Part shown: one piece after another, positions 8,111-16,758 of the stretch
How the letters are laid out: the number at the start of each line of letters is the position of its first letter
How positions within the stretch are numbered: position 1 is the stretch's first letter
From: Gordonia sp. X0973
GTDB taxonomy: Bacteria > Actinomycetota > Actinomycetes > Mycobacteriales > Mycobacteriaceae
Reading direction: 5' to 3'
NCBI RefSeq assembly: GCF_013348785.1
Contig: NZ_CP054691.1
Coordinates: 682,001-746,000 of the forward strand
Length of the DNA: 64,000 bases
Translations under genes and position numbers: made by a program
Notes under the pieces: model-generated
Told to the model about the DNA's origin: nothing
What the model saw: only the letters and a program-made list of their open reading frames with translations
Database searches by the model: none

Positions 8111-8138
8111 TTGGCGAGCCGAGCCCGTTGGGTACAGT
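8111..8138 (+). promoter_or_regulatory. Probable promoter giving a leaderless message
   Basis: TTGGCG at 8111 and TACAGT at 8133 are separated by 16 bases, a plausible sigma-A-type pair. The -10 box ends seven bases before the ATG at 8146, so the transcript would start at or next to the start codon. Leaderless messages are common in this group of bacteria. Confidence 0.45.
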
Positions 8139-8145
8139 CCACGAC

Positions 8146-8664
8146 ATGAAACGTCGATCACCGGCCACCGTGCTGTCCGTCGCCGCCGGTGCCGTCGTGA
8201 CGGTCGGACTCATCCCCGCGACGATCGGCCCAGCGGCGGCGGACGACATGGGCAGTTCGTCGGGCGCCCCGGGCGACAACGCGCCCACCAGCGTCCAGGT
8301 CGATTCCAGCCGATACGCGACTCCCGGCGGACACGGCAATTTCCGGTGGCGGTACTCGGCGTCGAAGAAGAGTCTCTGCGGCATCTATCCGACCGGCTTC
8401 TCCTACACCGTTCGCTGCGCCGCGAAGTTCCGCGCTCCCGAAGGTGCCGACTCGACGTCGAAGTACGACGCCGTCGAGCTGGGGCGCCGCGGTGTCCGGC
8501 GGACGACCACCGACGGCGACACCTATCCGGGCGCGAAGCGGCTCTTCCCGGGCCACACTATCTCCGTCGTCGGAATCGAGTGCACGGCATTCGAGCACGC
8601 GACGATCACCTGCAAGACCCGCCGGGGTGCGTTCCGCATCGTCGGCGGAGTCGTGCAGCGCTGA
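8146..8664 (+). CDS. Secreted protein of unknown function
   Basis: 172 residues. The signal peptide (MKRRSPATVLSVAAGAVV to about residue 30, GPAAADD) indicates Sec export. The mature part has four cysteines (KSLCGIY, VRCAAK, IECTAF, ITCKT), enough for two disulfides, and a basic C-terminus. No domain is recognised. ATG 8146 is chosen over 8092 because the signal peptide begins there and a promoter lies immediately upstream. It converges on the aminotransferase gene, with 18 bases between stops. Confidence 0.7.
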   Translation: MKRRSPATVLSVAAGAVVTVGLIPATIGPAAADDMGSSSGAPGDNAPTSVQVDSSRYATPGGHGNFRWRYSASKKSLCGIYPTGFSYTVRCAAKFRAPEGADSTSKYDAVELGRRGVRRTTTDGDTYPGAKRLFPGHTISVVGIECTAFEHATITCKTRRGAFRIVGGVVQR

Positions 8665-8682
8665 TCCGACGCCGAGTCCGGG

Positions 8683-9846
8683 TTAGTCGCCCGGGCGTAG
8701 CCCGCGCAGTCGTCCCGCCGCCTCGCGCAGCACCTCGTCGTGCTTGGCGAACGCGAAGCGGACCAGATGGCGCCAGGGCTGCTCGTCGTCGACGAAAGCA
8801 CTGACCGGCACGGCGGCCACCCCGATCCGCTCGGGGAGTTCGCGACAGAAGCGCGCACCGTCGTCGAAGCCGAGCGGGCGCGGGTCGGCGCAGACGAAGT
8901 AGGTGGCCTCGCTGCGGTGGACGACGAATCCGGCGTCGTGCAGCGCCGACGACAGGATGTCGCGCTTGTCCGCCAAGGCCTCGGCCGAGCGTGCGACCCA
9001 CGCCATCTCGGTGTCGAGGGCTTGTGCCACCGCTGGCTGGAACGGCCCGCTGCCGACGTAGGACATGAACTGCTTGGCCGCCCGCACCCCGGCGACCAGC
9101 TCCGCCGGCCCCGACGCCCAGCCCACCTTCCAGCCGGTGCAGTTGAAGGTCTTCGCGGCGCTGGAGATTCGCACCGTCCGTTCGCGCATTCCGGGGAACG
9201 TCGCGATGGAGCGGTGGGTGCGGCCGTCGAAGAGGAGGTGTTCGTACACCTCGTCGGAGATGGCGATGGCGTCATGTGCGCGACAGAGGTCGGCGATCGC
9301 GGCCAGATCGTCGTCGGAGAGCACGGTGCCAGTGGGGTTGTGTGGCGAGTTGACGATGATCGCGGCCGTCTGGGGGCCGAAGGCACTGGAGAGCGCGGTC
9401 CGGTCGAGCCGGAAGCCGTCGCCGTCGGGAATCATCGGGACTATTCGCCTGGTGGCACCGGCCATGGCGACCGTGGCGGCATACGAGTCGTAGTAGGGCT
9501 CGATCAGGACGACCTCGGCGCCCGGTTCCACCAGCCCGACGACGGCACCCGCGATCGCCTCGGTGGCCCCGACCGTGACGAGCACTTCGGTGTCCGGGTC
9601 GTAGTCCAGGCCGTAGTGGCGGCGCTGGTGATCGGCGACGGCGCGGCGCAGCTCCGGCACGCCGATGCCAGGCGGGTACTGGTTGCGGCCGTCGGCGATC
9701 GCGCGCTGTGCCGCTGCGAGCATGCTCGCGGGGCCGTCGGCATCGGGGAATCCCTGGCCCAGGTTGATCGCATCGTGCCTGGTGGCAAGGGCAGACATCT
9801 CGGCGAAAACGGTCTCGCCGAATGGGCGGAGGCGGGCGACGGTCAT
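8683..9846 (-). CDS. dapC: Class I/II PLP aminotransferase, DapC-like
   Basis: 387-residue fold-type I aminotransferase. Visible motifs are LGQGFPDADGP near the N-terminus, NSPHNPTG at about 165, ISDEVYEHL at about 195 and the PLP-lysine in SSAAKTFNCTGWKVGW at about 230. The best match I recall is the M. tuberculosis Rv0858c-type N-succinyldiaminopimelate aminotransferase for lysine and peptidoglycan precursor synthesis. Kynurenine or methionine aminotransferases share these motifs, so the substrate is less certain than the fold. In M. tuberculosis the gene is close to the XPB-rpf region found further right here. Confidence 0.85.
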   Translation of the reverse strand: MTVARLRPFGETVFAEMSALATRHDAINLGQGFPDADGPASMLAAAQRAIADGRNQYPPGIGVPELRRAVADHQRRHYGLDYDPDTEVLVTVGATEAIAGAVVGLVEPGAEVVLIEPYYDSYAATVAMAGATRRIVPMIPDGDGFRLDRTALSSAFGPQTAAIIVNSPHNPTGTVLSDDDLAAIADLCRAHDAIAISDEVYEHLLFDGRTHRSIATFPGMRERTVRISSAAKTFNCTGWKVGWASGPAELVAGVRAAKQFMSYVGSGPFQPAVAQALDTEMAWVARSAEALADKRDILSSALHDAGFVVHRSEATYFVCADPRPLGFDDGARFCRELPERIGVAAVPVSAFVDDEQPWRHLVRFAFAKHDEVLREAAGRLRGLRPGD

Positions 9847-9952
9847 CGCTCAACGGTGGCACAATGGTGATCGTTGGCACCACGCCACCGACCGATTTGT
9901 GTTTGCGCGTTGCCGTGTCATAAGCTGATCCGGCTCCCCACGGAGAACACCG

Positions 9953-10025
9953 GCCCCCTTCGTCTAGCGGCCTAGGACGCCGCCCTTTCAAGGCGGTAGC
10001 GCGGGTTCGAATCCCGTAGGGGGTA
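9953..10025 (+). tRNA. tRNA-Glu (UUC)
   Basis: 73 bases. Acceptor GCCCCCT pairs with AGGGGGT, the anticodon stem CCGCC/GGCGG encloses loop CTTTCAA giving UUC, and the T-arm is GCGGGTTCGAATCCCG. It is the first of three tRNA genes in a row. Confidence 0.96.
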
Positions 10026-10052
10026 CGCATGAGGTGAAAGCTTCAAGCACCA

Positions 10053-10126
10053 GGCCCTGTGGCGCAGTTGGTTAGCGCGCCGCCCTGTCACGGCGGAGGT
10101 CGCGGGTTCAAGTCCCGTCAGGGTCG
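10053..10126 (+). tRNA. tRNA-Asp (GUC)
   Basis: 74 bases. Acceptor GGCCCTG pairs with CAGGGTC, the anticodon stem CCGCC/GGCGG holds loop CTGTCAC giving GUC, and the T-arm contains GGGTTCAAGTCCC. It sits 27 bases after tRNA-Glu. Confidence 0.96.
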
Positions 10127-10157
10127 CTCAAGGTTTCGGTATCAACCGGCACCGCCT

Positions 10158-10231
10158 GGCCAGGTAGCTCAGTTGGTACGAGCGTCCGCCTGAAAAGCGG
10201 AAGGTCGTCGGTTCGATCCCGACTCTGGCCA
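10158..10231 (+). tRNA. tRNA-Phe (GAA)
   Basis: 74 bases. Acceptor GGCCAGG pairs with TCTGGCC, the anticodon stem TCCGC/GCGGA holds loop CTGAAAA giving GAA, and the T-arm contains CGGTTCGATCCCG. It is last in the cluster and is followed by a strong terminator. Confidence 0.96.
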
Positions 10232-10239
10232 CGTTGAGA

Positions 10240-10270
10240 AAAGCCCGCCGGCGATGCCGGCGGGCTTTCC
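10240..10270 (+). terminator. Terminator of the tRNA cluster
   Basis: AAAGCCCGCCGG-CGATG-CCGGCGGGCTTT is a perfect 12-bp hairpin with a five-base loop, nine bases after tRNA-Phe. The arms end in A- and T-runs, so it may also stop transcripts coming from the opposite direction (yeiH). Confidence 0.85.
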
Positions 10271-10309
10271 TCATTCCGTCCCATTCCCCTCACGAGGGCC
10301 TATGCGGTG

Positions 10310-11446
10310 TCACAACTGGAGGTTGAGAACCCGCGAGGTGAACAGCACCAGCCCGAGGGAGATCGTCGCGACCGCGACCAGACCGGCAACCGCGACCGCG
10401 AGCGGTCGCCATCCCGCCCGAGTGAGCGCCTTGATGTCCAGCGACAGGCCCACCCCGGCGAAGGTGAGTAAGAACGCCCATTTCGACAGATTGCCGAGAT
10501 TGGCTATCTGTCCCTTGTTCAGGACGTGCACGGTGGCGAGGAGCGATACCGCCAGGAAGCCGAGCACGAACTTCGGGAACTTGGCCCAGACGAACCGTGC
10601 CTTGGCGCCCACACCGGGTGCGAGTTTGTCGGCCTCCCCGCGTGCTGCCCAGAACAGGGCGAATCCCAGGACGACGAAGCCGATCAACGCATTCCGCACG
10701 GACTTCACCAAGACCGCGTGCTTGCCGGCTTCCTCGGAAAAGGCGTAGCCGGTGGCGGTGGTCTCGGCGGTGTTGTCCACCGAGAGTCCGGCCCAGAGCC
10801 CGAACTCGTGATCGGTGAGCCCGATGGCGTGCCCGAGGGGCGGCAGGACGAACAGTCCGACAGCGCCGAGCGCGAGGATCGCCGCGATCGCATAGCCGAC
10901 CTCGGAGTTCCTCGCCCGGATCGCGCCGCGCGCGGCGATGATCGCCGAGACCCCACAGATCGAGGTGCCGATCGCGAGTAGGGAGCCGAGTTTTCCGGAC
11001 AGTCCGAGCCAGTTGGCGACCAGGAGGATGACCGCACCGGCGAGCGTCATATCAACGAGGATCTGCACGAGACTGACGCCGCCGAGCTTCGCGATGTCCC
11101 CGAGCACGAATCGCGCGCCGAGCAGCACGATGCCGACCTTGAGCCAGAACTCGAATGTCGCGACGCCGGGTCGGAAGATGCGGGGCAGACCGATCACGTT
11201 GGTTATCAGCAACCCGATGACGATTGCCCACAGCACGTATTCGATGTCGGGAGCGCGCCAGTGCTCATGCTTGGCCAGCGCATTCCACCAGATCTGGGCA
11301 TATTTCCCGAGTAGTCCGACCGCTACGAGTAGGAGTACGCCGGGAATGTAGTCCAGAATGTTGCGGCTGGCGAATATCTCGGATTCGTCGACGAATTCCT
11401 CGTCGTCGAAAGCGATACTCTTCTTCGTGGTCTCGTTGGTAGTCAT
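10310..11446 (-). CDS. YeiH-family (UPF0324) putative sulfate exporter
   Basis: 378 residues, about ten transmembrane helices after a polar 30-residue N-terminus. Family landmarks are [35 protein letters not shown] and [16 protein letters not shown]. Members of this family are annotated as putative sulfate or small-acid exporters, often under CysR/LysR control; transport activity is rarely tested. It starts seven bases after the stop of a tiny membrane protein gene, with which it should be co-transcribed. The N-terminal acidic stretch ([11 protein letters not shown]) is longer than in short family members. Confidence 0.87.
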   Translation of the reverse strand: MTTNETTKKSIAFDDEEFVDESEIFASRNILDYIPGVLLLVAVGLLGKYAQIWWNALAKHEHWRAPDIEYVLWAIVIGLLITNVIGLPRIFRPGVATFEFWLKVGIVLLGARFVLGDIAKLGGVSLVQILVDMTLAGAVILLVANWLGLSGKLGSLLAIGTSICGVSAIIAARGAIRARNSEVGYAIAAILALGAVGLFVLPPLGHAIGLTDHEFGLWAGLSVDNTAETTATGYAFSEEAGKHAVLVKSVRNALIGFVVLGFALFWAARGEADKLAPGVGAKARFVWAKFPKFVLGFLAVSLLATVHVLNKGQIANLGNLSKWAFLLTFAGVGLSLDIKALTRAGWRPLAVAVAGLVAVATISLGLVLFTSRVLNLQL

Positions 11447-11453
11447 CGGTCGA

Positions 11454-11594
11454 TCACCAGCCGATATGCGGTAGTACGTCGAACGCTGCCAAGACGACGA
11501 ATATCCCGGCCACGATCACCGCCAACCAGTCCACCCCGAGTCGTGGTGTTCTCGGTTCCTGTCCTGCGTACCCGTCACCGGGAGTCGAAGTCAT
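11454..11594 (-). CDS. Small membrane protein (46 aa) upstream of the YeiH exporter
   Basis: This reading frame encodes [14 protein letters not shown], then one helix ([15 protein letters not shown]) and a short tail DVLPHIGW. The upstream GGAGG fits ATG 11594 well; an ATG at 11603 lies too close to it. The stop is seven bases before the exporter start, so the two genes form one unit. It may be an accessory subunit or stabiliser of the exporter. I know of no name for it. Confidence 0.65.
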   Translation of the reverse strand: MTSTPGDGYAGQEPRTPRLGVDWLAVIVAGIFVVLAAFDVLPHIGW

Positions 11595-11736
11595 AGTTGT
11601 CATACCTCCGTTCGCGTGAATGCCCTATCAGCTAAGTCGTGACCTGGGCCGGAACCGAAGGTTTATCGTCGTGAGATTGTAAGGATTGTCCAACTCGAGC
11701 AGATCCGATAGAACTCGTTGCTCTACCTTTGACTGC

Positions 11737-12507
11737 ATGACCACCCTTCCTTTCGACGAGCAGATCGTCGTCGTCACCGGCGGCGCTCGCGGACTCGGCG
11801 CCGCGATCACCAGGGCCTTCCTGCGCGAGGGCGCCCGCGTCGTCGTGAACTATCACTCGTCCAGGGAAGCCGCCGACGCGTTGGGCGCGGAATTCCCCGA
11901 CAGCGTCGCGCCCATCGAGGCGGATGTCCGCGACCGCGCCGCCGTCGAATCCCTCTTCGCCGCCGCGGGGAAGCACTTCGGCTCCCCGGTCACCACCGTG
12001 GTCAACAACGCGCTGGTCGACTTCGCCTTCAACGGCGACGCCCGTTCGAAGGCCGACGAGATCACCTACGACGAACTCGCCGCGCAATTCTCCGGATCGG
12101 TCCAGGGGGCGCTCAACACGATTCAGGCCGCGCGACCCGCGATGGCCGAGGCCGGTTTCGGGCGGATCATCAACATCGGCACCAACCTCTTCCAGAACCC
12201 CGTCGTGCCGTACCACGACTACACCGCGGCCAAGGCGGCGCTGCTCTCGCTCACGCGCACCTTCGCCGACGACCTCGGTCCGTCCGGGATCACCGTGAAC
12301 ATGGTGTCCGGCGGTCTGCTGCGCACCACCGACGCGTCGGCGGCCACGCCCAAGGAGGTCTTCGACGCGATCGGGGCGGCCACCCCGTTGCGCGCGGTCA
12401 CCACGCCCGAGCAGCTGGCCGACGCGACGCTCTTCTTCGCGTCGCCGTGGGGGCGCGGCGTGACCGGTCAGAACCTCATCGTCGACGGCGGTCTGGTCAA
12501 GGGCTGA
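11737..12507 (+). CDS. Short-chain dehydrogenase/reductase (3-oxoacyl-ACP reductase-like)
   Basis: 256 residues from ATG 11737 (MTTLPFDEQIV). Rossmann NAD(P) motif TGGARGLG at about residues 12-19, NNA at about 90 and the catalytic YTAAK at about 158. The serine usually found 13 residues before Tyr is replaced by threonine (NIGTN), a conservative change seen in some relatives. The C-terminus GQNLIVDGGL is typical of FabG-like reductases. The substrate is unknown. It is divergent from the YeiH operon and converges with the DUF3556 gene, the two ends overlapping by about ten bases. Confidence 0.85.
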   Translation: MTTLPFDEQIVVVTGGARGLGAAITRAFLREGARVVVNYHSSREAADALGAEFPDSVAPIEADVRDRAAVESLFAAAGKHFGSPVTTVVNNALVDFAFNGDARSKADEITYDELAAQFSGSVQGALNTIQAARPAMAEAGFGRIINIGTNLFQNPVVPYHDYTAAKAALLSLTRTFADDLGPSGITVNMVSGGLLRTTDASAATPKEVFDAIGAATPLRAVTTPEQLADATLFFASPWGRGVTGQNLIVDGGLVKG

Positions 12508-14236
12508 CGCCGGGCCGCTCGTCGACGTGCACCGGGATGGTGTCGTCCCACGGCTGGGCGTTCACCATGTCGGCGACGTTGACGTAGCCGCTCTCGAACT
12601 CGCCGGTTGCCGCGTCGACCAGGCGGTAGCGCTGGGATTGGTGCTGGATCGGCTGTCCGTCGATCAGCACCACGCGGACCTCGCCCGGCTCGAATCCACA
12701 CCGCTCCTGCAACGCCTCGATGAGTTGCTCGTTGCACATGTGACCGTCGCCGAAGTTCCAGCCGATCGCGGTGCTGGTGATCCGCTCCCCGTCGGTGAGG
12801 ACGTAGTCGGCCTCGTCCCGCCCGGCCATCGCGCGGTGCGCGAGGGTGAACATCGCGCGCCCGTGGGTGTTGAACGCGCGGAACGCATACCCCATGTACA
12901 TGTACAGCTGGGCGTTCTCCGGGCTGCCGTAGTACCGCTCCATCTGTGCGGCCGGCATGGCGGCGATCGCGACGACGTGCTCACCGATCTTCGCCGACGC
13001 CGACGGCTTGACGCACCACAGCGAGGTGTCCCAGTTGCCCGCGTAGTAGCGCATCCCGGGTAGGAAGGACACTCTCCGCGGCGAGAGGTTGCCCAGCACG
13101 ACGACGGCGGCGAGGACGGCGAACAGGAGGATCGGCCACGGACTCGCCAAGTCGGTGAGCCCCACGCCGGCATGCCCGACGAAGAGGAACAGCACGCCGA
13201 AGACCATGAAGACGTTCCACTCCAGCGGCACGCCCATCGGGATCGACGCCAGGATGCCGAAGTGGAAGGCGATCATCACCGCCGCCGCGACGGCCGTCGG
13301 CCAGCCGCCCGAGCTGAAGAACAGCACCAGCGGGACCAACAGCTCGATCGCCGTCGCCACGTGCGCGACCAGTCGGGACAGCCCGCTGGGCCGCAGGTCG
13401 TCGGGGACGCGGGTGAAGAACTTCCGCTTGAGCCAGCGTGGCCGCAGGACCGGGTTGTTCGACATCATCGTCGAGATCACGAACGGGAAGTGGCGGTTGA
13501 GCTTGGAGACGGCGGCGCCCATCCAGATCATCAGGAACACGAGCTTCGCGGCGATGACGATGTCGACGCCGGTGAAGAGGAAGGCGACGGCGAGTGAGCC
13601 GTACACCTCGCCGCGGGCGCCGAGGAAGATCGACTTGTCACGCAGCCCGCACAACGCCAGGAGGCCGACGACCGCGGCGATCTGCCACACCGGCAGCACG
13701 CCGATGCTCGAGTCCAGCGCGGGAATCGGGCCGGTACCGCCGGAACACAGTGCGACGACGAGCATCACCAGCAGCGCTGCGTAGAGGCCGACGTCGACAT
13801 AGGTGCGCGTCGTCCCGCGCGTCAGTGGCACGCGGCCCGGCCACGGCGGCAGCCGGATGGTCTTCGGCCGCAGCCAATACAGCACCGATCCCATCGGCGG
13901 GAAGAAGCGGTTATTGAGCGGACCGAAACCGCAGCCCAGCCCGAGCACCTCGAACAGCATCGTGAACAGCACGACCTTCTGGAAGACGATCGGCTCGGTC
14001 CACCACGCGTCGATCTGTCCCAGACCGCTGATCCCCGGGGTGAACAGCACGATGAGGAGGGCCACGACGACGTAGGCGAGGATCTTGACGACGTAGAAGA
14101 GGTGCAGCACGACCGGCGTGCCGAAGCCGACCTCGGCCCAGTGTCGGGCCATCGGGACGATCTTCTCGGCGCGCGTACCCGCGCTCCACGCGGCGAAGTC
14201 CTCGACGTGCGGCGCGTCCTGTTTCAGGAATCCCAT
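12497..14236 (-). CDS. DUF3556 integral membrane protein
   Basis: 579 residues beginning MGFLKQDAPHVEDF. The opening GTRAEKIVPMARHWAEVGFG is the hallmark of DUF3556, a membrane protein family largely confined to mycolic-acid bacteria. About ten helices lie between residues 45 and 400, and a soluble C-terminal domain of some 170 residues follows (SPENAQLYMYMGYAF, GWNFGDGHMCNEQL). The function of the family is unknown. A perfect KstR-like palindrome lies 25 bases before the start, pointing to sterol or lipid metabolism. The longer open frame extending to 14875 is antisense overlap, not part of the gene. Confidence 0.88.
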   Translation of the reverse strand: MGFLKQDAPHVEDFAAWSAGTRAEKIVPMARHWAEVGFGTPVVLHLFYVVKILAYVVVALLIVLFTPGISGLGQIDAWWTEPIVFQKVVLFTMLFEVLGLGCGFGPLNNRFFPPMGSVLYWLRPKTIRLPPWPGRVPLTRGTTRTYVDVGLYAALLVMLVVALCSGGTGPIPALDSSIGVLPVWQIAAVVGLLALCGLRDKSIFLGARGEVYGSLAVAFLFTGVDIVIAAKLVFLMIWMGAAVSKLNRHFPFVISTMMSNNPVLRPRWLKRKFFTRVPDDLRPSGLSRLVAHVATAIELLVPLVLFFSSGGWPTAVAAAVMIAFHFGILASIPMGVPLEWNVFMVFGVLFLFVGHAGVGLTDLASPWPILLFAVLAAVVVLGNLSPRRVSFLPGMRYYAGNWDTSLWCVKPSASAKIGEHVVAIAAMPAAQMERYYGSPENAQLYMYMGYAFRAFNTHGRAMFTLAHRAMAGRDEADYVLTDGERITSTAIGWNFGDGHMCNEQLIEALQERCGFEPGEVRVVLIDGQPIQHQSQRYRLVDAATGEFESGYVNVADMVNAQPWDDTIPVHVDERPGVSP

Positions 14237-14260
14237 GTCGGCGACGCTAACACCGCCATC

Positions 14261-14274
14261 TAGAACGTGTTCTA
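14261..14274. promoter_or_regulatory. Perfect KstR-type operator upstream of DUF3556 gene
   Basis: TAGAACGTGTTCTA is a perfect 14-base palindrome, extended to 18 bases by flanking TC/GA (14259-14276), and matches TnnAACnnGTTnnA exactly. Outer CCGCCA/TGGCGG bases add further symmetry. It sits where a repressor would block the DUF3556 promoter. KstR binding is inferred from the known consensus. Confidence 0.65.
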
Positions 14275-14307
14275 GATTTGGCGGCACGATGCCGGGGGCG
14301 GACGCGG

Positions 14308-14934
14308 CTAGTGTCCGCGCCTGATCCATTCCTCGCGCTGCGGCGCCTCCGCGCCGATGGTGGTCGAGTCGCCGTGCCCGGTGTGTACGACCGTCTCCGG
14401 CGGCAGTGACAGCAGCTTCTCGGTGATCGAGACGATAATGTCGTCGAAGCTGGAGAAGCTGCGTCCGGTCGCACCCGGTCCGCCGTGGAAGAGCGTGTCG
14501 CCGGAGAACAGCACACCCAGTTCGGGGGCGTAGAGGACCGTCGAACCGGGGGAGTGGCCGGGTGTGTTGATCGCGCGCAGCATCGTGCCGCCGACGGCGA
14601 TCTCGTGCCCGTCGGCGAGGTCGTCGTGGGTGACACCGGGATGGGTCTGCTCCCACAGCATGTCGTCGCCGGGGTGCAGCAGGATCGGCGCGCCGGTTGC
14701 CGCGGCCAGCTCCGGCGCGACGGTGACGTGGTCGTTGTGGCCGTGGGTCAGGATGATCGCCGCGACCTTCCGCCCGTCGACCGCGGCCAGGATCGGTGCA
14801 GCGGTGTGGGCGGCGTCGATGATGACGCACTCCTCGTCGTCGCCGACGACCCAGACGTTGTTGTCGACCTCCCACGTGCCTCCGTCGAGGCTGAAGGTGC
14901 CCGATGTGACGACGCGGTCGACGCGGGCGGTCAT
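14308..14934 (-). CDS. Metallo-beta-lactamase-fold hydrolase paired with mscR
   Basis: 208 residues. Zinc ligands are visible in THGHNDH (about residue 63), NTPGHSPGS (about 120), FSGDTLF (about 143) and HTGHGDST (about 187). The same neighbour pairing occurs in M. tuberculosis (Rv2259-Rv2260). The hydrolase is thought to act in the mycothiol formaldehyde pathway, possibly splitting S-formylmycothiol; that step is inference. The ATG at 14934 overlaps the mscR stop by one base (TGATG), so translation is coupled. Confidence 0.88.
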   Translation of the reverse strand: MTARVDRVVTSGTFSLDGGTWEVDNNVWVVGDDEECVIIDAAHTAAPILAAVDGRKVAAIILTHGHNDHVTVAPELAAATGAPILLHPGDDMLWEQTHPGVTHDDLADGHEIAVGGTMLRAINTPGHSPGSTVLYAPELGVLFSGDTLFHGGPGATGRSFSSFDDIIVSITEKLLSLPPETVVHTGHGDSTTIGAEAPQREEWIRRGH

Positions 14935-16022
14935 CAGATCATCACCACCGAGCGTAGCACCTTGCCCTGTTCCATCGCGGTGAAGGCCGACTCCACGTCG
15001 TCGATCGAGATGCGTTCGGAGACAAAGCGTTCCAGCGGCAGACGGCCTTGCTCGTAGAGGTCGACGAGCATCGGGAAGTCCCGCTCGGGCAGGCAGTCGC
15101 CGTACCAGGAGGACTTGAGCGCGCCGCCGCGGGAGAAGAAGTCGACCAGCGGCATCTCCAGGCGCATCTGCGGCGTCGGGACGCCGACGAGGACGACGGT
15201 GCCGGCGAGGTCGCGCGCATAGAAGGCCTGTTCGTAGGTCTCGGGGCGGCCGACGGCGTCGATGACCACGTCGGCGCCGAAGCCGTCGGTGAGGTCCTGC
15301 ACGGCGGTGACCACATCGTCGACCTGCGACCCGTCGATCGTGTGCGTGGCGCCGAGCTCGCGTGCCCACTCGAGTTTGGCGGGGTCGCGGTCGATCGCGA
15401 TGACCGTCGTCGCGCCGGCCAGCTTCGCGCCGGCGATGGCCGCGTCGCCGACGCCGCCGCATCCGATGACCGCGACCGAGTCCCCCCGTCCGACGCCACC
15501 GGTGTTCATGGCGGCGCCGAGGCCGGCCATGACGCCGCAGCCGAGCAGGCCCGCGACGGCCGGGTCGGTGTCGGGATTGACCTTGGTGCACTGCAGTTCG
15601 TGGACCAGGGTCTTGTCGGCGAAGGCCCCGATGCCGAGTGCCGGGGTCAGCTGTGTGCCGTCGGCGAGGGTCATGGGCCGGCTCGCGTTGAAGGTGTCGA
15701 AGCAGTACCACGGGCGGCCGCGTTTGCACGCGCGACAGTCGCCGCAGACCGCGCGCCAGTTGAGGACGACGAAGTCGCCGACCTCGACGTGGCCGACGTC
15801 GGAGCCGACCTCCTCGACGATCCCGGCGGCCTCGTGTCCGAGGAGGAACGGGTATTCGTCGTTGATCCCGCCCTCGCGGTAGGCGAGGTCGGTGTGGCAG
15901 ACGCCGCAGGCCTTGATCGTGACGACGACGTCGCGCGGGCCGGGGTCGGGGATGACGACGTCGACGACTTCGGTGGGTGCGTTCTTGGCGCGGGCGATGA
16001 CGCCCCTGACGGTTTGCGACAT
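14934..16022 (-). CDS. mscR: S-(hydroxymethyl)mycothiol dehydrogenase / mycothiol-dependent nitrosothiol reductase
   Basis: 362-residue zinc-dependent medium-chain alcohol dehydrogenase. The catalytic zinc site is CGVCHTDL plus GHEAAG, the structural zinc site is [15 protein letters not shown], and the NAD site is [10 protein letters not shown]. These, together with the partner hydrolase, identify the mycothiol-specific formaldehyde dehydrogenase, the actinobacterial counterpart of glutathione-dependent AdhC. It oxidises S-hydroxymethylmycothiol and can reduce S-nitrosomycothiol. The divergent Nudix gene starts 42 bases away, so the promoters are back to back. Confidence 0.93.
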   Translation of the reverse strand: MSQTVRGVIARAKNAPTEVVDVVIPDPGPRDVVVTIKACGVCHTDLAYREGGINDEYPFLLGHEAAGIVEEVGSDVGHVEVGDFVVLNWRAVCGDCRACKRGRPWYCFDTFNASRPMTLADGTQLTPALGIGAFADKTLVHELQCTKVNPDTDPAVAGLLGCGVMAGLGAAMNTGGVGRGDSVAVIGCGGVGDAAIAGAKLAGATTVIAIDRDPAKLEWARELGATHTIDGSQVDDVVTAVQDLTDGFGADVVIDAVGRPETYEQAFYARDLAGTVVLVGVPTPQMRLEMPLVDFFSRGGALKSSWYGDCLPERDFPMLVDLYEQGRLPLERFVSERISIDDVESAFTAMEQGKVLRSVVMI

Positions 16023-16064
16023 GGCCCCACCCTAGGCAGCACATCGGGTGCTACACCTGAGTAC

Positions 16065-16670
16065 GTGGATGTTTCGCGCGAGGTGGCGGTGCGACGGTTG
16101 GCGCGGTGGTCGCGGCAGACCGTCGAGAATCCCGACGGTGAGCTGCGTGAATCGGCCGTCGCGGTGACCGTCGTGCGTCGGGCGGGCACGCATGGGATCT
16201 GGATTCTCCGGCGGCCCGCGACGATGCGCAACCATCCCAACCAGTTCGCGCTGCCCGGCGGCCGACTCGACGAGGGGGAGACCGCGGTCGACGCCGCTCG
16301 TCGGGAGTTGTTCGAGGAAACCGGCATCGAGACGTCGGGCGACGACGTGATCGGAACCCTTGACGACTACGTGACGCGCTCGGGATACGTCATCACCCCG
16401 GTGGTCTGCTGGCTCGATGACGATCCGCCGTTGGTGCCCAACCCGGCCGAGGTGGCGCAGAGCTTCTTCGTGCCCTTCGGCGAGTTGGTGCGCAGCCCGC
16501 GGTTCCTGCGGATCCCGCAGTCGCCGCGACCGGTGATCCAGCTGCCGATCATCGACCGGCTGATCCACGCGCCGACGGCGGCGGTGATCTACCAGTTCGC
16601 CGAGGTGGTGCTGAAGGATCGTCCGACCCGCGTCGACGGCCTCGAGCAGCCGGTGTTCGCCTGGCGGTGA
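16065..16670 (+). CDS. Nudix hydrolase, CoA-pyrophosphatase-like
   Basis: 201 residues. The Nudix box is complete (GGRLDEGE, then REL, then EETG), and it is preceded by [10 protein letters not shown], a variant of the motif ahead of the box in NudL-type CoA and acyl-CoA pyrophosphatases. The C-terminal part ([20 protein letters not shown]) is also NudL-like. GTG 16065 is the first start after the divergent mscR gene. A role in coenzyme A or dinucleotide clean-up is likely; the precise substrate is not shown. Confidence 0.82.
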   Translation: MDVSREVAVRRLARWSRQTVENPDGELRESAVAVTVVRRAGTHGIWILRRPATMRNHPNQFALPGGRLDEGETAVDAARRELFEETGIETSGDDVIGTLDDYVTRSGYVITPVVCWLDDDPPLVPNPAEVAQSFFVPFGELVRSPRFLRIPQSPRPVIQLPIIDRLIHAPTAAVIYQFAEVVLKDRPTRVDGLEQPVFAWR

Positions 16671-16693
16671 GAAATTTCGCTACTCTGGGAATG

Positions 16694-16713
16694 AACCGGA
16701 CCGTAGTCCGGTT
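16694..16713. promoter_or_regulatory. Inverted repeat operator upstream of yceI
   Basis: AACCGGAC-CGTA-GTCCGGTT is a perfect 8-bp inverted repeat with a four-base centre, 46 bases before the yceI start. The size and symmetry suit a MarR- or TetR-type dimer. The regulator is not in this window. Confidence 0.5.
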
Positions 16714-16758
16714 GCATACCCCGGACAAGAATAACTCTCTTACTCGAAGGAGTCCACC

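Noticed and set aside
12497..14875. DUF3556 read as a 792-residue fusion with the metallohydrolase region
   Set aside because: The upstream part is a different frame of the metallohydrolase gene; the DUF3556 family begins at MGFLKQ (14236) and the KstR-like site lies between.
15048..16064. N-terminal extension of the Nudix protein
   Set aside because: This upstream open frame is antisense to mscR; the Nudix gene has a GTG start at 16065 just past the divergent mscR start.
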